Source of the DNA: an uncultured Methanomassiliicoccales archaeon
Lineage (GTDB): Archaea; Thermoplasmatota; Thermoplasmata; Methanomassiliicoccales; Methanomethylophilaceae
Reading direction: 5' to 3'
Length of the DNA: 64,000 nucleotides
NCBI GenBank assembly: GCA_959597175.1
Contig: CAUFXM010000006.1
Coordinates: 1 to 64,000 of the forward strand
Shown here: positions 51,392 to 60,374 of the stretch, in pieces
Position numbering within the stretch: the first letter of the stretch is position 1
Layout of the letters: each line of letters begins with the position of its first letter
Made by a program: the position numbers and the translations under genes
The notes under the pieces: model-generated
The model's database searches: none
What the model was told of the DNA's origin: nothing
What the model saw: the letters and a program-made list of their open reading frames with translations, nothing else

Positions 51392-53611
51392 ATGAAGACC
51401 AGGATATTCCGCGTCGGCGGGATGACCTGCGCGGCGTGCGTGGGGCGCGTGGAGGGTGCCCTCACCGCCATGGACGGGGTCCGGTCGGCCACAGCCAACA
51501 TAGGGAACAACACCGCCACGGTGGTCTACGACGAAAGCGTCACCACGGAGGGGGCCCTGGCCGACGCCATCGTCGGCGCAGGGTACCAGGTGATCAGCGA
51601 CGACCGCGCCGAAGCGGACAAGGAGGAGCTGCGCAACCTCGCTGTCCAACGCCGCGACCTGTGGATCTCCATCGTGTTCGCGGTCATACTCAGCGTGCTC
51701 GCCATGGGCCACATGGCCGGCATCGACTGGCACATCGACCCGCTGTCGTTCTGCCTGGTCCAACTGGCGCTCTGCGTGCCGATCATGTACGGAGGCAGGA
51801 GGTTCTACAAGAAGGGCATCCCGGCGCTGTTCTCCAGGAACCCCACCATGGACTCGCTGGTGTCCCTGGGGACGCTGGCGTCGCTTGTGCTCGGCGTGTA
51901 CAACACCTACCTCGTGTACGCTGGCGACACCTCCGCCATGCACTCGCTGAGCTTCGACTCGGTGGGGATGATCATCGCACTGGTGAGCATCGGCAAGTAC
52001 CTCGAGGCCCGCTCCAAGTACAGGACCAACGACTCCCTCAGGAAGCTGCTCTCACTCGCCCCGGACGAGGCCACGGTCATAAGGGACGGCGAGGAGGTCA
52101 CCGTGCCCTCATCCCAGCTTGCCGTGGGCGACATCATCCTGATCAGACCGGGGGAGAAGGTCCCCGCGGACGCCACCGTGGTGTCCGGGGAGTCCTCCGT
52201 CAACGAATCCATGCTCACCGGCGAGAGCATCCCGGTGGACAAGAAGGCTGGCGACACCCTCTACGGCGCCACCGTCAACGGCTCCGGTAGCCTCAGGGCC
52301 AGGATCGAGAAGACCGGCGAGGACACCGTGCTGTTCCAGATCGCCCGTATGATGGAGATGGCCCAGGGCACCAAGGCCCCGGTTGCGAACATAGCCGACA
52401 GGGTGGCCGCGGTGTTCGTGCCGTCGGTCATACTCATCGCGGTGCTGGTCTGCGTCGGATGGCTTCTTGCCGGCAGGGACGTCCAGTTCGCCATGACCAT
52501 TGCGATCTCCATCCTGGTGATCTCCTGCCCCTGCGCCCTGGGACTGGCCACCCCGTTGGCAATAGTGGTGGGGACGGGCAAGGGTTCCCAGCACGGGATA
52601 CTGTTCAAGACCGCGTCCTCGCTGGAGGCCGCGGCGAAGGTGGACACCGTCATCCTGGACAAGACCGGGACGTGCACGGTGGGACATCCCGAGGTCCATT
52701 CCGTCTCCGACCCGTCGGTGATGGGGATCATCGCCGCCGCGGAGACGGACTCCGAGCATCCGCTGGCCGAGGCCATCGTCCGGTACGCCAGGGACAACGG
52801 CATCACCGTCCCCGAGCACTCCAGGTTCGAGAGCGTGACCGGTGGAGGCGTCAGATGCGAGGTGGAGGGCAGGAAGGTGCTCGTCGGCAGCGCCAGGTTC
52901 CTGGCCGAGGAGGGGATCGACGTCCCGCAGGGGGCCGACTCCCTGGCCGGCTCCGGCATGACATGCATCCTCGCCGCCATCGACGGAAAGTATGCAGCCA
53001 CAGTCGCCATATCAGATCCGATCAGGGAGGAGAGCCCCGACGCCATCGCCTCGATGAGGTCGGACGGGCTCAGGGTGATGATGGTCACCGGGGACAGAAG
53101 GGAGACCGCCGAGAACATCGCGTCCCAGCTGGGGATAGACGAGGTGCGCGCCGAGACCAGACCGGGGGACAAGCTGGAGATCGTGAAGGACCTCCAGGTG
53201 GCCCAGAGGCGCGTCGCCATGACCGGCGACGGGATCAACGACGCCCCCGCGCTCACCCAGGCGGACGTCGGCATAGCCGTGGGATCCGGAACCGACATCG
53301 CGATGGAGTCGGCCGACATTGTGCTGATGAACGACGACCTCCGCAGCGTCCCAGCGGCGCTGGAGATCGGCAGGGCCACTCTGAAGAACATCCACGAGAA
53401 CCTGTTCTTCGCCTTCGTGTACAACGCCATTTGCATCCCGATAGCCGCCGGCCTCCCGGTGCTGTTCGGGTACGACGACCTGGTCATGCAGATGCCGATG
53501 ATCTCGGCGCTCGCCATGTCGCTGTCGTCGATATCTGTCGTGACCAACGCGATGAGGCTCAGAGGGTTCAGGCCGAGGGCCCTGGTAGGAGCTCCGCGGA
53601 AGTCACCCTGA
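51392..53611 (+). CDS. copA: copper-translocating P1B-type ATPase
   Basis: 739 residues. N-terminal HMA domain with GGMTCAACVGRVEGAL, actuator loop LTGESIPVDKKAG, metal channel ISCPCALGLATP, phosphorylation site LDKTGTCTVG, and hinge GDGINDAPAL. The two Cys of CPC fit Cu(I)/Ag(I) export. ATG follows the chaperone gene closely. The 3' end overlaps the convergent dph6 gene by 44 bp. Confidence 0.95.
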   Translation: MKTRIFRVGGMTCAACVGRVEGALTAMDGVRSATANIGNNTATVVYDESVTTEGALADAIVGAGYQVISDDRAEADKEELRNLAVQRRDLWISIVFAVILSVLAMGHMAGIDWHIDPLSFCLVQLALCVPIMYGGRRFYKKGIPALFSRNPTMDSLVSLGTLASLVLGVYNTYLVYAGDTSAMHSLSFDSVGMIIALVSIGKYLEARSKYRTNDSLRKLLSLAPDEATVIRDGEEVTVPSSQLAVGDIILIRPGEKVPADATVVSGESSVNESMLTGESIPVDKKAGDTLYGATVNGSGSLRARIEKTGEDTVLFQIARMMEMAQGTKAPVANIADRVAAVFVPSVILIAVLVCVGWLLAGRDVQFAMTIAISILVISCPCALGLATPLAIVVGTGKGSQHGILFKTASSLEAAAKVDTVILDKTGTCTVGHPEVHSVSDPSVMGIIAAAETDSEHPLAEAIVRYARDNGITVPEHSRFESVTGGGVRCEVEGRKVLVGSARFLAEEGIDVPQGADSLAGSGMTCILAAIDGKYAATVAISDPIREESPDAIASMRSDGLRVMMVTGDRRETAENIASQLGIDEVRAETRPGDKLEIVKDLQVAQRRVAMTGDGINDAPALTQADVGIAVGSGTDIAMESADIVLMNDDLRSVPAALEIGRATLKNIHENLFFAFVYNAICIPIAAGLPVLFGYDDLVMQMPMISALAMSLSSISVVTNAMRLRGFRPRALVGAPRKSP

Positions 53612-54248
53612 GGGTGCCCGCGCCCCTCCTCCAATCCTTCTCGAAACTCCTTATGGAAAGGGGCCTCGTGTGCATCGGGGAATCCATGGTGAGGGATTCG
53701 TACTCCCCGCCCTCCCCCATAATGCTTATGCCGTACCTCTCGCGGAGCGCCTTCAGCTCCCTCACCGAGTCGGCATCGATGGGGCGTCCGAGCCAGGACT
53801 CGTCCAGGCCTTCGGCGTAGCACCCGACGATGATCGCCTTTATCCCGGAGTCGAGGAACTGGTCCATGACCATGTCCTGGTCCTTCCTCCACAGCGGCGT
53901 GATCACTTTGAGGCCCAGATCCCCGCAGACGATGTTCATGCGGTCCCACTGGTAGTCCGACCACAGCGCGCCGGTGACGACGCCCTCCACGTCGAGGCCC
54001 TCCAGGGCCCTCCTCAGACCGTCCATGTCCCCCTCCTCCGTCCCGGTGCTGGGAGCAGTCACGAGCTCCTTCCCCATGGACTCCGCCATCAGCGGGACCA
54101 CGCCCAGGTTCGGCGTGTGGAATATCCACGATGCCTCGTCCTCGGGGACGATGTTGACCATGTACGGAACCTCGTGGCCCATCTGCTCGGCAAGGTACAG
54201 GGAGAACGTCGAGTCCTTGCCGCCGGAATAGAGCGATGCCAGTCTCAC
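53568..54248 (-). CDS. dph6: diphthine--ammonia ligase (ATP-PPase)
   Basis: 226 residues from GTG 54248. LASLYSGGKDSTFSLYLAE at the start is the PP-loop ATP-binding site. ALWSDYQWDRMN and CYAEGLDESWLGR are typical of Dph6, which amidates diphthine on elongation factor 2. The in-frame ATG upstream (54341) adds 31 residues without family support. Confidence 0.9.
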   Translation of the reverse strand: MRLASLYSGGKDSTFSLYLAEQMGHEVPYMVNIVPEDEASWIFHTPNLGVVPLMAESMGKELVTAPSTGTEEGDMDGLRRALEGLDVEGVVTGALWSDYQWDRMNIVCGDLGLKVITPLWRKDQDMVMDQFLDSGIKAIIVGCYAEGLDESWLGRPIDADSVRELKALRERYGISIMGEGGEYESLTMDSPMHTRPLSIRSFEKDWRRGAGTLRVTSAELLPGPSA

Positions 54249-54367
54249 GCCCGTGGTGTAGGGTGGGACGACTAAAAAGGTTGCCCGCGCCGCCCCCGAG
54301 GCGCCCTCCGTCGGACGCGGAACACGCGACAGATTTTTCAACGCTCAAGCATCATCCCCTGGCACCG

Positions 54368-55084
54368 ATGGGTGATGCGAAGATGTCCCTAGACTCGTCC
54401 GCCATGAAGAAGATCGTCGCAGAGAAGGCAGTCGACACGTTCGTGAAGGACGGTATGAACGTCGGCCTCGGAACAGGATCCACCGCGTACTTCGCCATCA
54501 AAAGGATAGGCGAGCTGGTGGCAGAGGGCTACGACCTCACCTGCGTCGCCACGTCTCTGAACAGCGAGACGATAGCCCGGGACGTGGGCGTGAAGGTCGT
54601 GGACATAGACGAGGTGGACAAGCTGGACGTCACCATCGACGGCGCCGACGAGGTAGACCCGAAGATGCAGCTCGTCAAGGGTCTCGGGGGCGCCCTCCTC
54701 AGGGAGAAGATAGTCGCTGCCGCCACCGTCAGGGAGGTCATCGTCGTGGACGACTCCAAGCTTGTGGAGAAGCTCGGGACCAAGGCGCCACTGCCGGTGG
54801 AGGTCTTGAGGTTCGGACACCAGCACACCGCGTTCGCCCTGAAGAGGCAGGGATGCGAACCGGTCCTGAGGATGAAGGACGGCGCGCCGTTCGTCACGGA
54901 CGGGGGTAACTACATCTACGACTGCAGGTTCCCTGAGGGCATAGACAACCCGTTCTTCCTGGAATCCAGGATCGACGTCATACCGGGCGTTGTGGAGAAC
55001 GGCCTCTTCCTTAACACGGCTTTCGACGTTCTCGTCTGCCATCCTGACGGCGAGGTCGACAGGATGTCGGGCCAGGGCCTCTGA
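54368..55084 (+). CDS. rpiA: ribose-5-phosphate isomerase A
   Basis: 238 residues. GLGTGSTAYFAIKRIGE binds phosphate, DGADEVDP is the catalytic loop, and LGGALLREKIVA follows. It interconverts ribose 5-phosphate and ribulose 5-phosphate. An alternative start is ATG 54383 (MSLDSS). Confidence 0.96.
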   Translation: MGDAKMSLDSSAMKKIVAEKAVDTFVKDGMNVGLGTGSTAYFAIKRIGELVAEGYDLTCVATSLNSETIARDVGVKVVDIDEVDKLDVTIDGADEVDPKMQLVKGLGGALLREKIVAAATVREVIVVDDSKLVEKLGTKAPLPVEVLRFGHQHTAFALKRQGCEPVLRMKDGAPFVTDGGNYIYDCRFPEGIDNPFFLESRIDVIPGVVENGLFLNTAFDVLVCHPDGEVDRMSGQGL

Positions 55085-55130
55085 TCGGGGCCCGTTCACT
55101 CCCTTAAAAGCTACATAAGAGGGTGCGCAG

Positions 55131-55140
55131 TTTTTTATAT
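55131..55140 (+). promoter_or_regulatory. TATA box of eL42 operon
   Basis: TTTTTTATAT, about 48-57 nt before the eL42 start; a leader with GGGTGA follows. Confidence 0.55.
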
Positions 55141-55187
55141 GACCCCGATATTAGCACGTTTCCGTTCACATTCAAGGGTGATTTATC

Positions 55188-55466
55188 ATGAAGATGCCCA
55201 GGACTATCAAGAGATACTGTCCCTACTGCAAGGCCCACACCGAGCAGGAAGTGGAGAGGGTCAAGAAGAAGAAAGCCAGCGAGCTCAAATGGGGTCAGAG
55301 GAGATTCAGAAAGGTCACCGCCGGTTACGGAGGTTTCCCCAGGCCCAAGCCCGAGGGAAGGGAGAAGCCCACCAAGAGGATCAACCTCAGGTACAGGTGC
55401 ACCCAGTGCAAGAAGGCCAACATCTCCCCCTGCATCCGCGCGAAGAAGTTCGAGCTCACGGAGTGA
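55188..55466 (+). CDS. rpl44e: 50S ribosomal protein eL42 (L44e)
   Basis: 92 residues. MPRTIKRYCPYCKAHTEQEV and RYRCTQCKKANI supply the CxxC...CxxC zinc site. First gene of the conserved archaeal cluster eL42-eS27-aIF2alpha-Nop10-PAC2. Starts at ATG 55188 or 55194. Confidence 0.97.
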   Translation: MKMPRTIKRYCPYCKAHTEQEVERVKKKKASELKWGQRRFRKVTAGYGGFPRPKPEGREKPTKRINLRYRCTQCKKANISPCIRAKKFELTE

Positions 55467-55470
55467 TCAC

Positions 55471-55638
55471 ATGACCGGAGATTTCATCAAGATCAAGTGT
55501 CCCGACTGCGCCAACGAGCAGATCGCTTTCAGGAAGGCCGCCACCAGGGTCACCTGCCACGTCTGCGGATCCACCCTCGTCGTCCCCAAGGGCGGCGTCG
55601 GAGAGGTCAAGGGCGAGATCCTCGAGGTCGTCGGCTGA
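55471..55638 (+). CDS. rps27e: 30S ribosomal protein eS27
   Basis: 55 residues, starting MTGDFIKIKCPDCANEQ. CPDC and CHVCGSTLV form the zinc ribbon, and LVVPKGGVGEVKGEILEVVG is the usual end. It lies 4 bp after the eL42 gene, and its stop overlaps the aIF2alpha ATG by one base. Confidence 0.96.
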   Translation: MTGDFIKIKCPDCANEQIAFRKAATRVTCHVCGSTLVVPKGGVGEVKGEILEVVG

Positions 55639-56420
55639 TGTCCAGAGTCAGGGGCTTCCCCGAGCACGGAGAGCTCGTCGTCTGCACCGTGAAGAACGTC
55701 AAGAACTTCGGTGCCTTCGTCACACTCGACGAGTACGACGACAAGGAAGGCTTCGTCCATGTGAGGGATGTCGCCACTGGCTGGGTAAAGTACATCAGGG
55801 ACTACATCAGGGAAGGGCAGAAGATCGTCTGCAAGGTCCTGGGCGTTGACTCTTCCAAAGGTCACATCGACCTTTCCCTGAAGTCCGTAAACGAGCACCA
55901 GAAGAGGGAGAAGATCCAGCAGTGGAAGAACGAGAAGAAGGCCGAGAAGCTGGTGGAGATCATCGCCGAGAGGATGGGGATCTCCGTCGACGACGCCTAC
56001 GACTTGTTCGGAAACGACCTGCTTGAGACCTACGAGACCCTCTACGGTGCCTTCGAAGCGGCCGTCGCCGATCCCGAGGACTTCCTCGAGGACTTCTCCG
56101 GCGACTGGCTCGACACGTTCTTCGAGGTTGCCAAGGAGAACGTCGTCCCACCGTCCGTACAGATCGACGGCATCCTGGAGATGACCTCTTCCGCACCAGA
56201 CGGAATGGAGCGCGTCAAGCATGCGCTCATGGCCGCCGTGGCTGCAGGCGAGGGAGCGGATGTCGAGATCACCTGCGTCGGATGCCCCAAGTACAGGGTG
56301 GTCGTGAACGCCGCCGAGTACAAGGAGGCAGAGGAGGTCATGAGGCTCGTCTCGAACGCCGCCATCAACGACCTCGTCTCGAACGGCGGGACCGCGACCC
56401 TCAAACGCGAGAGCAAGTGA
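55638..56420 (+). CDS. translation initiation factor aIF2 alpha subunit
   Basis: 260 residues. The N-terminal S1 domain contains FPEHGELVVCTVKNVKNFGA and the conserved YIRDYIREGQKIVCKVLGVD; a helical domain and C-terminal alpha/beta domain follow. Part of the aIF2 complex delivering initiator tRNA. Confidence 0.96.
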   Translation: MSRVRGFPEHGELVVCTVKNVKNFGAFVTLDEYDDKEGFVHVRDVATGWVKYIRDYIREGQKIVCKVLGVDSSKGHIDLSLKSVNEHQKREKIQQWKNEKKAEKLVEIIAERMGISVDDAYDLFGNDLLETYETLYGAFEAAVADPEDFLEDFSGDWLDTFFEVAKENVVPPSVQIDGILEMTSSAPDGMERVKHALMAAVAAGEGADVEITCVGCPKYRVVVNAAEYKEAEEVMRLVSNAAINDLVSNGGTATLKRESK

Positions 56421-56421
56421 C

Positions 56422-56610
56422 ATGAGATCCAGGCTGAGGCGGTGTCCGGAATGCGGCACCTACACCCTCCTGGAATCCTGCAAGACGTGCGGCTCGAGGA
56501 CCGTTTGCCCCGTGCCGCCCAGATACTCGCCCGAGGATCGCATGGGCGAGTACCGCCGCAAGGCGATCATCGAGGAGTACGGGGAGAATGGCAAGCTTGG
56601 TATCCTTTGA
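56422..56610 (+). CDS. nop10: H/ACA RNP protein Nop10
   Basis: 62 residues. LRRCPECGTYTLLESCKTCG holds the zinc-binding Cys; PPRYSPEDRMGEYRRKA is the typical tail. It serves RNA-guided pseudouridylation with Cbf5, Gar1 and L7Ae. It overlaps the PAC2 gene by 23 bp. Confidence 0.95.
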   Translation: MRSRLRRCPECGTYTLLESCKTCGSRTVCPVPPRYSPEDRMGEYRRKAIIEEYGENGKLGIL

Positions 56611-57331
56611 CTCCAGGCCAACCCTGAGGGAACCAGTGTTCATATCCGGGCTGCCCGGCGTCGGCAACATCGGCAAGATGGCGGCCGACCTCATTGCATC
56701 GCAATCCGGAGCCGTCCGGTTCGCCACCGTACTGTCGGAGGACCTCCCGCCGCAGGTCATGGTCGACGCCGAGAGCGTCGCCCGCCCCGCCTCATGCGAG
56801 CTCTGGCACGCCCGGATCGGGGAGAGGGACGTCGTGTTCCTCCTGGGCGAGTTCCAAGGGACCACGCCCGTCGGCCAGTTCAGACTCTCTAAGGACGTCT
56901 TCGACATCATCATCCCCCACGACCCTTCACTGGTCATCACTCTCGGCGGATACGGAACCGGGACTCTGGGTCCGGCACCGCGCGTGCTCGCCGCCGTCAC
57001 CGACGCCGCCCTCGGCCCTGCCATGGAATCCGCCGGTGCGGGACTCTACCCCAACGAACCCCAGGGAGGGATCGTTGGCGCGGCGGCGGTCTTCCTGTCT
57101 TTGGCCAATCATTACGGGATCCCTGCGGTCTGCATCATGGGCGAGACATCAGGATACATCGTGGACCACAGGAGTTCCAGGAACGTCGTCAACGTCCTCG
57201 GCAACCTCCTCGGGACGACGTTCGACACGTCGGAGTTCCAGCCTTTCATAGATCAGATAGAGGAGGCCTGCATCCAGGCGTCCGACGCACAGGAAGCGAG
57301 CCCTGTGGAGGATCTCTCCTACATACGCTGA
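56588..57331 (+). CDS. PAC2-family proteasome assembly chaperone-like protein
   Basis: 247 residues. FISGLPGVGNIGKMAADLIA at the N-terminus, TLGGYGTG in the middle and GGIVGAAAVFLSLANHYGIP are PAC2 signatures. Archaeal members (PbaB) help proteasome assembly or act on misfolded proteins. Its place after nop10 is conserved in archaea. Confidence 0.9.
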   Translation: MASLVSFDSRPTLREPVFISGLPGVGNIGKMAADLIASQSGAVRFATVLSEDLPPQVMVDAESVARPASCELWHARIGERDVVFLLGEFQGTTPVGQFRLSKDVFDIIIPHDPSLVITLGGYGTGTLGPAPRVLAAVTDAALGPAMESAGAGLYPNEPQGGIVGAAAVFLSLANHYGIPAVCIMGETSGYIVDHRSSRNVVNVLGNLLGTTFDTSEFQPFIDQIEEACIQASDAQEASPVEDLSYIR

Positions 57332-57355
57332 GCACATTCCGACGGGGGCGGTCCC

Positions 57356-59413
57356 ATGAGGTTTCTGAACGGCAAACGCATCAAGGACTTCGTCGGAAGA
57401 AGGGAACTGCTGCTGTTCGTATGCTCGTTCCTGGTCACCGCGGCCGTCACCTTCGTCAGCAACATGCTGCCGGTGAACATATCGCCGAACCTGGCGCTGT
57501 GCCCTGTGATAGGTCTGCTGTTCGGACCGTTCGCCATACTCGGGGTCGACCTGGTAAGCCTGATATCCAACGTGAGCAACGGCATACCGCCGGAATACTG
57601 CGCGCTGGACCTTGTCACGGTCTTCCTCGTGTCCTACATCCCGTACAGGACCTGGTACAGCACGGCATGGAATATGGACGACCGCCCGCCTGTGCTTGAT
57701 TCCGTGCGCAACATCACCAAGTTCGTCCTGGTGCTGCTGGCGTCCTGTGTCACGTACACCATCCTCTACAACCTCACCTACGGCATGATGGATGGTACCT
57801 TCGCCCTGACCCTGGAGGACCTCTCCCGCTTCGTCAACGTGATGTCGTTCTCGTTCCTGTTCGGGATGGCGGCGGTCCTGCTGCTGAGGTACCTTGGGGT
57901 GCAGTTCTACTGCCCCAAGTTCGGCGGCACTCCGGATGACTTCAGACGCAGGATCGACCCCCGCGTGTACGACCTGTCGCTTGTGATAGGTCTGGTCTTC
58001 CCCCTCCTGGTACTGAACAGCGGCAACGACGTGGCCATCCATGCGGTGTCTGCCGCATCGTACCTCATGATAGTGCTGTACCTCCTGAAACCGGTGGAGC
58101 ACGCCCGCTCCGAGGAGAGCGTCGTGTCATACAGAGGGATAAGGATCAACAAGTTCAACCGGAACCTGATAGAGCGCATCATCGTGATCTTCGTGGTCTC
58201 CGGGCTGATGATATGCGTCGTCTTCGGAGCGGCCGCCTACCTGGGGGTGCTCTCCGATGTCTTCGGGCTCGGATACGACGTCTCCGTCCTGTTCTACATG
58301 AGCGTCGGCCTCCTGCTGTTCTTCATACCGGCGCTGGTCTTCCTTTGGTACATAGAGCGCAACGTCACCGAACCCGTCAGCAACATGTCCGGCGCCAGCA
58401 AGAACTTCATGGTCGACGGCTACGGACTGTCCAGCGAGGAGTTCGCCCACAGCTGCAGGGAGTACGTGGAGATGGACACCGAGGTGGGGGAGCTCGCCAG
58501 GTCCCTCGTGAAGATGACCCGGGACATGGAGACGTACGTGGAGGACATCCGCACCCTGAACAACCAGCAGGAGATCTACAGGGCGGAGCTGAACGTCGCC
58601 AAGAGCATCCAGGAGTCCACCCTCCCGCGGGACTTCTCGGTCGTGGATGGGACCGGCGTGTCCGTCGCAGCCTCCATGGAGGCCGCCAAGTACGTTGGAG
58701 GGGACTTCTACGACTTCTTCATGGTCGACACCGACCACATCGCACTGATCATTGGGGACGTCTCCGGGAAGGGCGTTCCCGCGGCCCTGTTCATGGCGGT
58801 ATCGAAATCCCTGCTGGAAGGCCACACGCGTCCGGGGTTCAGGCCCGACGAGGTCCTGAGCAAGGCCAACATCACCCTCTGCAAGAACAACGACGAGAAC
58901 ATGTTCGTGTCGGTGTGGATAGGAATCCTGGAGCTGAACACCGGCGTGCTGAAATACAGCAGCGCCGGCCACAACCCGCCCATCGAGGTCAGGTCCGGAT
59001 CCGAGCCCGAACTGCTCCAGTCCAAGCAGCGCATGGTCCTGGGCGCCAGGACCAGGGTGCAGTACGAGACCGTGGAGACCGTTCTCCGTCCCGGCGACAG
59101 GGTGCTGCTGTACACCGACGGCGTTACGGAGGCCAACGACCACTTTGAGGGCTTCTACGGGATGGACAGGCTCATGGGGATGCTTCAAAAGTGCGAGGGG
59201 ATGGAGCTGCAGGATCAGGTGACGGCGATCAACGAGGACATCTCGGGGTTCACCCACGGAGCATCCCAGTTCGACGACATCACCATGCTGCTCTTCAGAT
59301 ACGACGGCGTCGGCAGATCAGGAGAGCCTCTTCTCGACGGTGAGGATGTTGCGGTCCCCGTCGCGCCTGTAGCTGATCCCGTCGACGTTCCTCTTGACAA
59401 GGAAGATGCCTAA
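57356..59413 (+). CDS. membrane-anchored SpoIIE-type PP2C phosphatase (paralogue 1)
   Basis: 685 residues. Five or more N-terminal membrane segments (about 17-220) include PVIGLLFGPFAILGVDLVSL, resembling an ECF-transporter S-component sequence. Two or three further segments (about 262-330) lead into a HAMP-like linker, then the phosphatase: YVGGDFYDFF (about 446-455), IIGDVSGKGVPAALFMA, DGVTEAND and QFDDITMLLF. It should dephosphorylate a STAS-domain antagonist. The last about 30 codons are antisense to the rsbW-like gene (96-bp overlap) and look non-functional as protein. A paralogue lies at 61690. Confidence 0.9.
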   Translation: MRFLNGKRIKDFVGRRELLLFVCSFLVTAAVTFVSNMLPVNISPNLALCPVIGLLFGPFAILGVDLVSLISNVSNGIPPEYCALDLVTVFLVSYIPYRTWYSTAWNMDDRPPVLDSVRNITKFVLVLLASCVTYTILYNLTYGMMDGTFALTLEDLSRFVNVMSFSFLFGMAAVLLLRYLGVQFYCPKFGGTPDDFRRRIDPRVYDLSLVIGLVFPLLVLNSGNDVAIHAVSAASYLMIVLYLLKPVEHARSEESVVSYRGIRINKFNRNLIERIIVIFVVSGLMICVVFGAAAYLGVLSDVFGLGYDVSVLFYMSVGLLLFFIPALVFLWYIERNVTEPVSNMSGASKNFMVDGYGLSSEEFAHSCREYVEMDTEVGELARSLVKMTRDMETYVEDIRTLNNQQEIYRAELNVAKSIQESTLPRDFSVVDGTGVSVAASMEAAKYVGGDFYDFFMVDTDHIALIIGDVSGKGVPAALFMAVSKSLLEGHTRPGFRPDEVLSKANITLCKNNDENMFVSVWIGILELNTGVLKYSSAGHNPPIEVRSGSEPELLQSKQRMVLGARTRVQYETVETVLRPGDRVLLYTDGVTEANDHFEGFYGMDRLMGMLQKCEGMELQDQVTAINEDISGFTHGASQFDDITMLLFRYDGVGRSGEPLLDGEDVAVPVAPVADPVDVPLDKEDA

Positions 59414-59731
59414 TCCTCCGACCGGGCGGTCCCTGGCATCCACCTCGACGTCCGGATCCTGATGCTCAAGCGGATCGAACTCCGGACCCCGGTCCTCGAA
59501 GACTATCGTGACCTTCATCATGTCCTCCTCCACCGAGCAGGATATGCCGATGTCCCCGGATCCGGGGGGACGGTAGGCGTAGCTGGATATGTTGATGAAA
59601 ATCTCCTCTACGACGAGCTCCAGCTGCGTGAGGGTCTTCTGGGAGGCCCCGCATCCCGACAGGCAGCTCTCGATGAATCCCTGTACCTCGTACAGCCTGC
59701 CCTTGTCGGATGGGACGGTTATCGTCTTCAT
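59318..59731 (-). CDS. RsbW-like serine/threonine protein kinase (anti-sigma-factor family)
   Basis: 137 residues from ATG 59731. N-box LELVVEEIFINISSYAY with Glu and Asn, G1 box FEDRGPEFDP, and GGLGIFLVKRNVDGISYRR form a complete HATPase site. The enzyme should phosphorylate a STAS protein. With no sigma factors in archaea, its inhibited partner is unknown. Convergent with, and overlapping, the phosphatase that opposes it. A paralogue is at 63617. Confidence 0.9.
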   Translation of the reverse strand: MKTITVPSDKGRLYEVQGFIESCLSGCGASQKTLTQLELVVEEIFINISSYAYRPPGSGDIGISCSVEEDMMKVTIVFEDRGPEFDPLEHQDPDVEVDARDRPVGGLGIFLVKRNVDGISYRRDGDRNILTVEKRLS

Positions 59732-59794
59732 TCGCTCACCGTCCCTGCGCATGAGTGCATGTCTGGCCATCAGTACGCCTGTTAATAACTGTTG

Positions 59795-60355
59795 TCACCG
59801 GCCGTCGTCGTACATGATGTGATATCTCTCCGCCGTGTACAGCGGTGACACGAACGCGTACTTCACCCAATCCCAGAGCGGCCTCTCGTCCTCCATCAGC
59901 GGGACGTAGTAGTCGCGGACGGTGCGCGTGAACATGATCACGAGGACGAGCAGCGCGACAGGGGTGATCAGAAGAGGATTGAAGACCACGTACGCCGCCA
60001 GGCTCTCCGACAGACCCGTCCAGTAGTACAGGTTGAATATCGTGAGGAGAATCGCCGCGCGCACCACCTTCTTCCATGCCTTGGGCCTGCGGGAGGACAC
60101 GACGAGCAGGGAATCCAGGGTGACGAACAGCATTGCCACCTCTATGACCAGGGTCACGAATGGCATGTACCTGCCTCCGATGCCCTCATATATCCCCATG
60201 GCCAGGATGCACACCTTGGCGATGTATATCCCGACGATGACGACCAGGAACAGCTCCGCTGCCTTCAGCGCCATCGGCGTCGCCCCCTTCCTGAAAAGAC
60301 TGCCGACCGCGTTCCCGATTGTGCGGTCACCGTTCCCGCCCTCGAGTCTCGTCAT
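59795..60355 (-). CDS. membrane protein of unknown function
   Basis: 186 residues with four predicted membrane segments (roughly 30-50, 60-80, 95-115, 125-145) and a soluble tail ending YAFVSPLYTAERYHIMYDDG. No family recognised. It lies 63 bp upstream of, and in line with, the RsbW-like kinase gene, so the two may be cotranscribed. ATG 60355 is chosen because the frame upstream is shadow of the divergent gene. Confidence 0.65.
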   Translation of the reverse strand: MTRLEGGNGDRTIGNAVGSLFRKGATPMALKAAELFLVVIVGIYIAKVCILAMGIYEGIGGRYMPFVTLVIEVAMLFVTLDSLLVVSSRRPKAWKKVVRAAILLTIFNLYYWTGLSESLAAYVVFNPLLITPVALLVLVIMFTRTVRDYYVPLMEDERPLWDWVKYAFVSPLYTAERYHIMYDDGR

Positions 60356-60374
60356 CGGGCGCGAATAGTTTTCT

